NCBI GenBank assembly: GCA_031969915.1
Contig: DALYJJ010000011.1
Coordinates: 1 to 64,000 of the forward strand
Length of the DNA stretch: 64,000 nt
Reading direction: 5' to 3'
From: DALYJJ01 sp031969915
Lineage (GTDB): Bacteria > Acidobacteriota > Terriglobia > Bryobacterales > Bryobacteraceae
The position numbers and the translations under genes are program-made. Positions 53,629 to 60,967 of this stretch are shown here, piece by piece (the first letter of the stretch is position 1; each line of letters begins with the position of its first letter). The notes beneath the pieces are model-generated. The model searched no databases. It saw nothing but the letters and a program-made list of their open reading frames with translations, and was not told the DNA's origin.

Positions 53629-54072
53629 TCACCGGACGAACCGGATCGCGTGAGCGACGCCGTCGTCACCAACCAGAAGATCCGCCTGCACGGAGTCGCC
53701 CCCGGGCCCGGCCGCCGCGGGCAAGCCCAGCGAGACCAGCGCGGTCCGTTCCAGGCGCACACGAACCACGTAGCCGCCGCCCACCGGCGGTTCTCCGGAC
53801 GCGAAGGGTATGGCGATGAAACCCGAGCTCGCTTGCGGAGCGGGCGCCGGCGCGGGTGGCGGCCCGCTGCGGGCGATCATCCACGACAGAGCGATCACCA
53901 CCAGAACACTCGCCGCCGCCGCCATCCAGGGGCGAACCCAGCTTCGGCGGTGTTCGGCCTGGAACGCCGCCAGCAGCGCCCGTTCCACGTGGGCCGGGGT
54001 CTCCAGCCCGCGTTCGGCCGCGGCCAACGCTCGCAAACCTCGGTCGAGATCTCTCTCTCGCTCTTCGCTCAT
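53629..54072 (-). CDS. Anti-sigma factor-like single-pass membrane protein
   Basis: 147 residues from ATG 54072, which overlaps the sigma gene stop (ATGA). Cytosolic part 1-50 is helical and charged (ERERDLDRGLRALAAAERG, THVERALLAAFQAEHRRSW-like), one membrane helix (WMAAAASVLVVIALSWMIA), then a periplasmic domain (GGYVVRVRLERTALVSLGL). No zinc HxxxCxxC motif, so not a ZAS-type anti-sigma. Function inferred from position directly after the ECF sigma gene. Confidence 0.75.
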   Translation of the reverse strand: MSEERERDLDRGLRALAAAERGLETPAHVERALLAAFQAEHRRSWVRPWMAAAASVLVVIALSWMIARSGPPPAPAPAPQASSGFIAIPFASGEPPVGGGYVVRVRLERTALVSLGLPAAAGPGGDSVQADLLVGDDGVAHAIRFVR

Positions 54073-54620
54073 GCCGGACACCTCGCTGTCTGCCGGCGCA
54101 GAAATCGCTCCGCCAGCATCTGCCGGGCGCGGCTCAGGCGGCTCCGGACCGTCCCCACGGGAACGCCCAAAGCGCAGGCCGCGTCGGCGTAACTCATCTC
54201 CTCCAACTCGCACCACACCACCACCTCGCGATACTGAAGCGGCAGCGCGTCTACCGCCTTGCGGAGCGCTTCCACATCCAGCCGCCGGGTGAGGCCGTCG
54301 AACACATCGTCGGGCGCCGCTGCCTCCGGCTCTTCTTCGAAATCAATCCGCCCCCGGTCCCGGCCCAGCGCGCGGAGCACCAGGTTGCGGGCAACACCGG
54401 CCAGAAAGCCGGCCACGGAGCCCCGCGACTCGTCATAGCGCGCAGCGCCGCGAATCAACAGCAGGAACGTTTCCTGCACCACGTCCTGGGCCACCGCCTC
54501 GGAGCGGCTCATGTGCAGTGCGAAGCGGAACAGCGAACCTTGCCGGCGGTGGTACAGTTCGGTGAACGCCTGCGCGTCCCCCCGCTCGATCCTCGCCAGC
54601 AGTTCGGTGTCGCCGACCAA
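54069..54620 (-). CDS. ECF-type RNA polymerase sigma factor
   Basis: 183 residues from TTG 54620 (AGGAG 6-7 nt upstream). Region 2: FTELYHRRQGSLFRFALHM, AQDVVQETFLLLIRGAARYD, SRGSVAGFLAGVARNLVL; region 4: ALPLQYREVVVWCELEEMSYADAA and GVPVGTVRSRLSRARQML, the helix-turn-helix. Directs its own regulon, kept inactive by the coupled membrane anti-sigma. Divergent from the oxidoreductase operon. Confidence 0.93.
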   Translation of the reverse strand: MVGDTELLARIERGDAQAFTELYHRRQGSLFRFALHMSRSEAVAQDVVQETFLLLIRGAARYDESRGSVAGFLAGVARNLVLRALGRDRGRIDFEEEPEAAAPDDVFDGLTRRLDVEALRKAVDALPLQYREVVVWCELEEMSYADAACALGVPVGTVRSRLSRARQMLAERFLRRQTARCPA

Positions 54621-54687
54621 TCCCTCTCCTGACTTGATTTCACACGGGGCCGCCGGGAAGTTCCAAGAAAACGGCCGTCCTCTGCAC

Positions 54688-54693
54688 TATAAT
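54688..54693 (+). promoter_or_regulatory. TATAAT -10 of the oxidoreductase operon
   Basis: Perfect TATAAT, 23 nt before the ATG at 54717; no clear -35. Confidence 0.5.
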
Positions 54694-54716
54694 GCTGGCG
54701 GGGGATTGCATAACCC

Positions 54717-56561
54717 ATGTCGACCACCGAAGTGGCCCCTCTTGGGCCGCCTTCCGACGCTCCGCGCCGAGCCGCGGTCAACGATTTCAGCCTTCAGGTA
54801 GCGACCATCAACGGGTCGGGCAGCCAGACGGCCAATAACGTCCTGATGCGGTCCATCTGCCAGATGGGTATCCCGGTTTCAGGGAAGAACCTGTTTCCAT
54901 CGAACATCGCGGGCCTGCCCACGTGGTTTACCATCCGCGCGTCCAAGGACGGATGGATCGGCCGCAAGAAGGAGATCGATTTCCTGGTCGCGATGAACCC
55001 GGAGACCGCGCAGGAGGACGTGAAGGGCCTGGACCCGGGCGCCGCGGTGGTCTACGACGAGCCGCTCAAGCTGAACGCCCTCCGCGACGACGTTCACTTC
55101 TACCCGGTGCCCTTCGACAAACTCGTGGGCCCGGTTTGCCCTGAGGCGAAATTGCGCAAGCTGGTGCGCAACATGATCTACGACGGCGTCGTCGGCTCGC
55201 TCCTGGGCATCGACTTCGAAGAGATTCGCAAGGCGCTGTTCAAACAGTTTGGGGCGAAGAAGGCGAAGGCGGCCGAGTTGAATTGGAACGCCGTTCTCGC
55301 GGGCCGCGAGTTCGCGGAAAAGAACCTGACCAAGGCCGACCCCTGCCGCGTGGAGCGAATGGACCGCACCCGCAACAAGATCATCCTCGACGGCAACGCC
55401 GCCTGCGCGCTGGGTGCCATGTTCGCGGGCGTCACGGTGGTCACCTGGTACCCCATCACGCCGTCGTCGTCGCTGGTGGAAAGCCTCATCGCGTACCTGC
55501 GCCGTTTCCGCGCGGACAAGGAGACTGGGAAGGCCACCTACGCGGTTGTGCAGGCCGAAGACGAAATCGCCTCCATCGGCATGGTGATGGGCGCCGGCTG
55601 GGCGGGCGCACGGGCCATGACCGCCACCGCCGGACCGGGCATCTCGCTGATGAGCGAGTTCATCGGCCTCGGCTATTACGCCGAAGTGCCCGCCGTGATC
55701 GTCAACGTCCAACGCGTCGGGCCCTCCACCGGGCTGCCCACCCGGACGCAGCAGGGCGACCTGCTGGTGACCGCTATGCTCTCGCATGGCGACACCCGCC
55801 ACCCGATGCTCTTCCCGTCGTCGCCCGAAGAGTGCTTCACCATGATGAGCACGGCCTTCGATTTGGCTGAGCGGTTTCAGACGCCCGTTTTCGTCATGAC
55901 CGACCTGGACCTGGGAATGAACAACTGGATGTCCGATCCGTTCCCCTATCCGGAACAGCCGCTGAATCGCGGCAAGGTGCTCACGGCCGAAGACCTGGAA
56001 CGGCTGGGCGGCTTCGCCCGGTACCGGGACGTGGACGGCGACGGCGTGGGCTACCGCACGCTGCCGGGCACGGAGCATACGGGCGCGGCCTACTTCACGC
56101 GCGGCAGCGGGCACAACGACAAGGCCCAATACACCGAACGCGAAGACGACTATGTGAACAACATGAATCGTTTGGCGCGGAAGTTCGAAAGCATTCGCGC
56201 CGCCGCTCCCGCGCCCGAAGTGGTCTGCCGCGACGGCGCCAGGATCGGCGTGGTGTGCTGCGGAACGTCGCGATACGCGGCTGAGGAGAGTTGCGACCAA
56301 ATGGCTCGGGAGTACGGGTTGGCGGCGAGCTACTTCCGGCTGAAAGCGTACCCGTTCAGCCCTCAACTGAGCGAGTTCATCAACCGTCACGAGCGCGTGT
56401 ACGTCATTGACCAGAATCGCGACGCGCAGTTGCTTGGCCTGATGCGGCTTGACCTTCCCGTTGAGGAAGTGGGCAAGCTGCGCAGCGTCCGCTATTACGG
56501 AGGCATGCCCATCGATGCCCGCACCGTCACCGACGAGATCGTAAGACAGGAGAGAGTATGA
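54717..56561 (+). CDS. korA: 2-oxoacid:ferredoxin oxidoreductase, fused gamma-alpha subunit
   Basis: 614 residues. Gamma-like domain about 20-200 (VATINGSGSQTANNVLMRSICQ, GLPTWFTIRASKDGWIGRK), then the alpha pyrimidine-binding domain about 215-610: GNAACALGAMFAGVTVVTWYPITPSSS with the YPITPSS signature, QAEDEIASIGMVMGAGWAGA, TATAGPGISLMSEFIGLGYY, PVFVMTDLDLGMNNW. The gamma-alpha fusion with a separate beta chain is the KorAB layout: 2-oxoglutarate (or pyruvate) plus CoA to acyl-CoA, CO2 and reduced ferredoxin. Overlaps korB by ATGA. Confidence 0.95.
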   Translation: MSTTEVAPLGPPSDAPRRAAVNDFSLQVATINGSGSQTANNVLMRSICQMGIPVSGKNLFPSNIAGLPTWFTIRASKDGWIGRKKEIDFLVAMNPETAQEDVKGLDPGAAVVYDEPLKLNALRDDVHFYPVPFDKLVGPVCPEAKLRKLVRNMIYDGVVGSLLGIDFEEIRKALFKQFGAKKAKAAELNWNAVLAGREFAEKNLTKADPCRVERMDRTRNKIILDGNAACALGAMFAGVTVVTWYPITPSSSLVESLIAYLRRFRADKETGKATYAVVQAEDEIASIGMVMGAGWAGARAMTATAGPGISLMSEFIGLGYYAEVPAVIVNVQRVGPSTGLPTRTQQGDLLVTAMLSHGDTRHPMLFPSSPEECFTMMSTAFDLAERFQTPVFVMTDLDLGMNNWMSDPFPYPEQPLNRGKVLTAEDLERLGGFARYRDVDGDGVGYRTLPGTEHTGAAYFTRGSGHNDKAQYTEREDDYVNNMNRLARKFESIRAAAPAPEVVCRDGARIGVVCCGTSRYAAEESCDQMAREYGLAASYFRLKAYPFSPQLSEFINRHERVYVIDQNRDAQLLGLMRLDLPVEEVGKLRSVRYYGGMPIDARTVTDEIVRQERV

Positions 56562-57598
56562 GCACCGCCGCATTGCCGCCGAAAAAGACCAACCGTCTGG
56601 GTCTGGAGATCCTCAGTTACAAGGGCGGAAAGACCACCCTCTGCGCCGGCTGCGGCCACAACGCCATCTCCGAGCGCGTGATCGAGTGCTTCTGGGAGAT
56701 GGGCATTAAGCCATGGAAGGTGGCCAAGTTCTCCGGCATCGGGTGCTCCTCGAAGTCGCCGGCGTACTTTCTGAACATGGCCCACGGCTTCAACGCCGTT
56801 CACGGCCGCGCGCCCGCCATCTCCACGGGCGCCATGCTGGCCAATAAGAACCTGCTGGGCATCGTGGTTTCGGGCGACGGCGACACCGTCTCGATCGGGC
56901 TCGGCCAGTTCATGCACATGCTGCGCCGCAACGTGCCCCTGATTTACGTGATCGAGAACAACGGCGTTTACGGTTTGACCAAGGGCCAGTTCTCCGCCAC
57001 CGCCGACCTCGGCGCGAAGCTCAAGACCGGCGTCGTGAACGACCTCCCCGCGATCGATGTGTGTCTGGCGGGCATCGAGCTCGGCGCAACCCTCGTCGCG
57101 CGTTCTTTCTCCGGCGACAAGAAACAATTGCAGGGCATTCTCAAGGCCTGCATCGCCCACAACGGGCTCTCGGTGGTGGACATCGTTTCGCCTTGCGTCA
57201 CCTTCAACGACCACGAGGGCTCTACCAAGAGTTACTCGTATATGAAAGAACACGAAGAAGCGATCCACGAAGTCGATTTTGTGCCCCATTTCGATAACAT
57301 TGAGGTCGATTACCCGGAAGGCGAAGTGCGCGACGTCGAATTACACGATGGCAGTACGCTGCGGCTCAAAAAGTTGGGCCGCGACTACAATCCCACCGAC
57401 CGGCTGGAGGCCTTGCGGCTCATCCACGAGTCGCAGGGCACGGGCGAAGTGCTCACTGGGGTGCTCTATGTGGAGCCCAACCGGCCCACCTTCATCGATA
57501 TGTTGCACGTCGTGGATGAACCTCTGGCCACGCTGCCTCGCGAGCGCACAGTGCCTCCCCGAGAGGCCCTAGACCAGATTATAGACGAGCTCCGCTAA
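56558..57598 (+). CDS. korB: 2-oxoacid:ferredoxin oxidoreductase, beta subunit
   Basis: 346 residues. TPP-binding beta chain: 4Fe-4S Cys ligands in TLCAGCGHNAI (two), SGIGCSSKSP (one) and DIVSPCVTFND (one); TPP/Mg motif VVSGDGDTVSIG and VIENNGVYGLTKGQ. The first 25 residues form a short N-terminal extension. Completes the KorAB enzyme with the previous gene; no ferredoxin gene is present in the window. Confidence 0.95.
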   Translation: MSTAALPPKKTNRLGLEILSYKGGKTTLCAGCGHNAISERVIECFWEMGIKPWKVAKFSGIGCSSKSPAYFLNMAHGFNAVHGRAPAISTGAMLANKNLLGIVVSGDGDTVSIGLGQFMHMLRRNVPLIYVIENNGVYGLTKGQFSATADLGAKLKTGVVNDLPAIDVCLAGIELGATLVARSFSGDKKQLQGILKACIAHNGLSVVDIVSPCVTFNDHEGSTKSYSYMKEHEEAIHEVDFVPHFDNIEVDYPEGEVRDVELHDGSTLRLKKLGRDYNPTDRLEALRLIHESQGTGEVLTGVLYVEPNRPTFIDMLHVVDEPLATLPRERTVPPREALDQIIDELR

Positions 57599-57612
57599 GA
57601 GGCGAGCTCGTC
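57584..57612 (+). terminator. Hairpin at the korB stop, weak terminator candidate
   Basis: GACGAGCTC (57584-57592) and GAGCTCGTC (57604-57612) pair with an 11-nt loop that holds the stop codon. No T-run follows. Confidence 0.35.
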
Positions 57613-57899
57613 CGCCGTCGCCGCGCCGCCACGCCATCGAGGTAAGTGCAACTTTACGTATGCCTAGAATCCATACGTAAACACTCTGCGAGCCTCGCTG
57701 CACCTATGTAAGTTGCACTGTATTAACTTTCACACATTAATTGCAAACTTGACGAAATCCGTCTTATCCTTACCGTATCGACATACGCAAGCATCGCCTC
57801 CACGCAAGAGTGCGCTTGGGTGGAGTGCTCTATATGATTTTCGTGTTCACGTACAGTTTCCAGTTGCCTGCCTTGCTTGCGAAGAGCGGGAGGTGAAGG
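57599..57899. promoter_or_regulatory. AT-rich intergenic segment with nested inverted repeats and promoter
   Basis: 301 bp with no credible gene, clearly richer in A/T than its surroundings. AGTGCAACTT (57645-57654) is complementary to AAGTTGCACT (57710-57719), and TTTACGTATG (57653-57662) to CATACGTAAA (57672-57681), so nested palindromes cover 57645-57719. A sigma70-like pair TTGACG (57749-57754), 16-bp spacer, TACCGT (57771-57776) points to the zinc-ribbon gene at 57900. Confidence 0.5.
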
Positions 57900-58193
57900 G
57901 TGACCGAATCTCCATCCGAGCCGTTGTTGCCGGTACTTGCCTGCGAGCGATGCAGGCATACGTGGGTCCCGCGCCGAAGCCGACGCCCGGGGGTATGCCC
58001 GAAATGTAAAGCGAGGGACTGGGACCGCCCCCGCGCAACCAAGACCGAGTTGCCCATCCCGCCAGGGTCCGATCACCACTGGGGCCAGCTTTTCACTGAC
58101 TTTCTCCGGGACGCTCCTCGCCGCGAAGTCACCCTCATCAAGGGATGGCTTCAGTCCTGGGCAGACGCCCGCGGAAGAAGCCCGAACGTGTAG
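57900..58193 (+). CDS. Small zinc-ribbon protein
   Basis: 97 residues from GTG 57900 with a strong ribosome site (GGGAGGTGA). N-terminal zinc ribbon: ACERCRHTWVPR and GVCPKCKARDWDRPR give CxxC-x15-CPxC, a common nucleic-acid or protein-binding knuckle. The remaining 55 residues are predicted helical (LFTDFLRDAPRREVTLIKGWLQSWADARG). No named family. The gene has its own AT-rich promoter segment with palindromes, which suggests separate regulation or recent acquisition. Confidence 0.65.
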   Translation: MTESPSEPLLPVLACERCRHTWVPRRSRRPGVCPKCKARDWDRPRATKTELPIPPGSDHHWGQLFTDFLRDAPRREVTLIKGWLQSWADARGRSPNV

Positions 58194-58291
58194 CCAGAGC
58201 CTTGTTACGGATATCCTGTAGGAGTCGTGTGCCTCGCGGAAGCGGACACGGCGGGCCGGCTCGGATACCATAGTGCCGGCGGCGAACTCAG

Positions 58292-59029
58292 TTGATCACT
58301 ACTCCGAACCTGCGCGTCGTTCTCGTTTCCCCACGCAACCCGCTCAACATCGGCGCGGCAGCGCGAGCCATGTCCAATTTCGGTTTCTTCGCGTTGCGCC
58401 TCGTCAATCCCTACGATCTCGCTTACACGGAAGCGCGTTCCGCGGTGAACGCCTCCGCGGTCCTCGAGGCGGCGGAGTGCCTGCCCACCGTCGCCGCCGC
58501 GATCGCCGACTGCACGCTGGTGGTCGGAACGACATCGGCGGGACCTCGCGGGCTCCGGCATTCCATGCGCCGCCTCGAATACGGTTCGCGCCTTATTCGG
58601 CGACATATCGAAGCAGGCGGGCGGGTGGCGATTCTCTTCGGCTCGGAAAAGTACGGGCTCTCCAACCACGACCTGGCCCATTGCCATTGGTTGCTGAGAA
58701 TTCCAACACGCGAGGAGCATCACTCGATGAACCTCGGCCAGGCGGTCGCCGTGACACTCTACGAACTGATTCGCGATCCCCGCGCCGCCCGCACCAAGCC
58801 GGATCCCATCAGGACCGCGACCGCTGAGCAGGCCGAGCGCCTAGCCGCTCTCTTGCTCGAAGCCCTGGAAACCGCCGGCTACTTGAATCCGAAGACCGTT
58901 TCCTCCAGCGGGCAGAAACTGCTCCGTATGGTCCATCGCCTGAGCCTCCCTGCGCGCGACGCGGAGTTGTGGCAAGGAATGGTTCGCCAAATGCTGTGGC
59001 GAATGAGAAATCCGCCTTCGACTAGTTAA
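58292..59029 (+). CDS. TrmJ-type tRNA/rRNA methyltransferase (SpoU/TrmH superfamily)
   Basis: 245 residues from TTG 58292, 20 nt after a TACCAT -10-like box. SPOUT knot motifs: VLVSPRNPLNIGAAARAMSNFGF (motif 1), AILFGSEKYGLSNHDLAHC (motif 2) and HSMNLGQAVAVTLYEL (motif 3). A C-terminal helical extension (about 165-245) fits TrmJ, which methylates the 2'-O of residue 32 in the tRNA anticodon loop. Start codon choice is uncertain because no ribosome site is visible. Confidence 0.88.
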   Translation: MITTPNLRVVLVSPRNPLNIGAAARAMSNFGFFALRLVNPYDLAYTEARSAVNASAVLEAAECLPTVAAAIADCTLVVGTTSAGPRGLRHSMRRLEYGSRLIRRHIEAGGRVAILFGSEKYGLSNHDLAHCHWLLRIPTREEHHSMNLGQAVAVTLYELIRDPRAARTKPDPIRTATAEQAERLAALLLEALETAGYLNPKTVSSSGQKLLRMVHRLSLPARDAELWQGMVRQMLWRMRNPPSTS

Positions 59030-59141
59030 TTTCGCCAGTTTGCCATTGAGAATAGCCTGAGTTTGCTGCACAATTCTAACAACCCTTCGATGGAATGCCT
59101 TCGCCGGACAGGCGAGGCAGATCATCGAGATCCTCCGAGCA

Positions 59142-59173
59142 GGGCCGCTCCCGGTGAGCGGCCCTTTACGTTT
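59142..59173 (+). terminator. Rho-independent terminator
   Basis: GGGCCGCTC (59142-59150), 5-nt loop, GAGCGGCCC (59156-59164), then TTTACGTTT. Good stem and T-rich tail, after the methyltransferase gene. A second hairpin CCCCCAG/CTGGGGG follows at 59174-59191. Confidence 0.7.
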
Positions 59174-59232
59174 CCCCCAGTGTGCTGGGGGTGAGCCGGG
59201 GCCCGTGGTGGCCTGCTATCCTGTTGTGAGCT

Positions 59233-59472
59233 ATGACGAAAGTAGAGATGTCCTTCGACCTGACGCGGGCGGTGACGGACTCGGATATGGCGGCGATTTC
59301 GCGCGCGCACGGAGTGTATGGGCTTACACGCGTCAAGCTGCTGCCCACTCTCGACAGCATACGAATCGAGTACGATGCTTCGCGGCTCACGGAGGCGAGC
59401 GTCGAAAATGCCCTGGTTCGATGCGGAATTCCGATTAAACGGCGGGAGTTACAGCTCGGTCCGTCCGCCTGA
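59233..59472 (+). CDS. HMA-like small protein without CxxC
   Basis: 79 residues, ATG 59233, preceded by a TATCCT -10-like box 10 nt upstream. Beta-alpha-beta-beta-alpha-beta pattern of the heavy-metal-associated (ferredoxin-like) fold: VEMSFDLTRAV, ISRAHGVYGLTRVKLLPTLDSIRIEYD, LTEASVENALVRCGIPI. The metal-binding CxxC loop is replaced, so it is unlikely to bind copper in the usual way. 3' end overlaps rnc by 24 bp. Confidence 0.6.
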   Translation: MTKVEMSFDLTRAVTDSDMAAISRAHGVYGLTRVKLLPTLDSIRIEYDASRLTEASVENALVRCGIPIKRRELQLGPSA

Positions 59473-60192
59473 CGCCGAATCGATGCGCTCGGGCGCCTGC
59501 CGCAACCAGTCCAGGAGCAGACGCGCCGCTTGCTGGCCTGCGCTTTTCTTGGAGGCTCCCTCCGCCCGGCACACCCACTCTTTGCCGATGCGCGCTTCCA
59601 CGGTGAACGTCTTGGCGTGCTCCGGCCCCTGCTCATTCACAGTGGTGTAACGCGGCGGCGCCAGCTTCAGCGCCTGGCACAGTTCCTGCAATTCGCTCTT
59701 GTGGTCCGAGAGCGGCGCGCGGCCGTCGAGGGCGTTACGGTCGAAGTCGCGGATCACGTGGCGTTGCACAAAGGCGCGAGCCGCCTCCAGGCCCCCGTCC
59801 AGGTAGATCGCCGCGATCATCGCCTCGCAGGCATTGGCCACAAGGGCCTTCTTGCTTCGTCCGCCGCTCATCTCCTCGCCGCGGCCAAGCACCAGGTATT
59901 CGCCCAGGCGCAGGTATGAGCCAACCTCCTGGAGATGCAGCGAACTCACCAGGTGCGCCTTCAGCTTGGAAAGCCGCCCTTCGCGGTAGCCGGGGAACAG
60001 GCAAACCAGCGACTCGCTCACCAGAAAACCGAGAATGGAATCCCCGAGGAACTCCAGTTGTTCGTTATCGGCGCTGGGCTCGCTGGTGTGTTCGGCGGTG
60101 CGGCTCTTGTGGGTGAGGGCGCGGACAAGGAACTCCCGATTGCGGAACGAGTAGTCGATTTCCGCCTCCAGGCTGCTCCAGTCCGCGCCCAT
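59449..60192 (-). CDS. rnc: Ribonuclease III
   Basis: 247 residues. Catalytic domain about 5-155 with the signature NEQLEFLGDSIL (E44, E47 and D51 equivalent to the metal-site acids), HLQEVGSYLRLGEYLVLGRGEE and VANACEAMIAAIYLDGG; double-stranded-RNA-binding domain about 165-240 (DHKSELQELCQALKLAPP, FTVEARIGKEWVCRAEGASKKSAGQQAA). The position usually filled by Asp in ADxxEA is Asn here (ANACEA). Processes rRNA precursors and double-stranded RNA. Follows the secreted TPR gene by 4 nt. Confidence 0.95.
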   Translation of the reverse strand: MGADWSSLEAEIDYSFRNREFLVRALTHKSRTAEHTSEPSADNEQLEFLGDSILGFLVSESLVCLFPGYREGRLSKLKAHLVSSLHLQEVGSYLRLGEYLVLGRGEEMSGGRSKKALVANACEAMIAAIYLDGGLEAARAFVQRHVIRDFDRNALDGRAPLSDHKSELQELCQALKLAPPRYTTVNEQGPEHAKTFTVEARIGKEWVCRAEGASKKSAGQQAARLLLDWLRQAPERIDSASGGRTEL

Positions 60193-60196
60193 GCGG

Positions 60197-60964
60197 CTAC
60201 TTTGCGCCAGCCGCCTTCGCTTTCGTTGCGCGCGCCTTCACCTGGTCGAGGAAGGGCTTCAGACCCGGATCGAGGTTCGGATCGGCGCTGAGCTTGTCAA
60301 CAATGGCGAGCGCCTCATCCGGTTTGCCCGCCTGCTCCAGCCCTGCGGCGAGCCGCGCCATGGGGCGTCCCTGCGAGGCTGCGGCATCCACGGCGAGCTT
60401 GAAGTTGGTGATCGCCACGTCGTGCTTCTTGCGCACCTGGGCGGCCATGCCGACCATCTCAAAAGTAGAAGAATTCAGATCCTTCTTCACGCCCTCCCAC
60501 TGCTCGTCGGGAAGCTGCGGATTGGGCTTGGCGACGGTCTTCAGGGTCTCCTGGACTTCCTTGGCGAGCTTCTCGACGCGGGTCAGCTTCTCCTCGCGGT
60601 CGAGATCGTTTTCGCGTGTGCCCTGCACGGTGATCTCGGCAATCAGCAGTTTCGCCTGCACGGCCTGAATGCTGCCGGGCTCGGCTTCCGCCGCGCGCTC
60701 GGCATAGATGATGGCCTTCTCGTTATCGCCCTTCGCGCGAAAACTATCGGCGGCTACCTGCAAGGCGAACGCCTTGAAGTCCGTGTCGGCGAACTTGCTG
60801 ATCAACGTGTCGGCGGCCTTAATCCGGCTATCCGGGTCCGGCGCCTGGAACAGCGCCTGCAAGGCCTCCAACTCCTTCTGCGATTTGGGCTGCGGCTGCT
60901 TCTGCGCCAGCAGGAGCGCGGTCCCGCAGGCCAGCGCCAATACCATCTTCGTCATTCGCGTCAC
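60197..60964 (-). CDS. Secreted TPR-like protein
   Basis: 255 residues with signal peptide VLALACGTALLLA. Helical repeats: ADTLISKFADTDFKAFALQVAAD, NEKAIIYAERAAEAEPGSIQ, HDVAITNFKLAVDAAASQG, PDEALAIVDKLSAD. Lies in an operon-like run (3 nt after the upstream repeat gene, 4 nt before rnc). Probably a protein-interaction scaffold in the periplasm. Confidence 0.78.
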   Translation of the reverse strand: MTRMTKMVLALACGTALLLAQKQPQPKSQKELEALQALFQAPDPDSRIKAADTLISKFADTDFKAFALQVAADSFRAKGDNEKAIIYAERAAEAEPGSIQAVQAKLLIAEITVQGTRENDLDREEKLTRVEKLAKEVQETLKTVAKPNPQLPDEQWEGVKKDLNSSTFEMVGMAAQVRKKHDVAITNFKLAVDAAASQGRPMARLAAGLEQAGKPDEALAIVDKLSADPNLDPGLKPFLDQVKARATKAKAAGAK

Positions 60965-60967
60965 TCC

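Noticed and set aside
57645..57719. Possible tRNA or attachment site in the nested palindromes
   Set aside because: No T-loop GTTCRA motif, no CCA-like end and no integrase gene in the window.
57713..58009. 98-codon frame starting in the AT-rich region
   Set aside because: No ribosome site and no motif; it is overlapped by the zinc-ribbon gene, which has a strong site and CxxC pairs.
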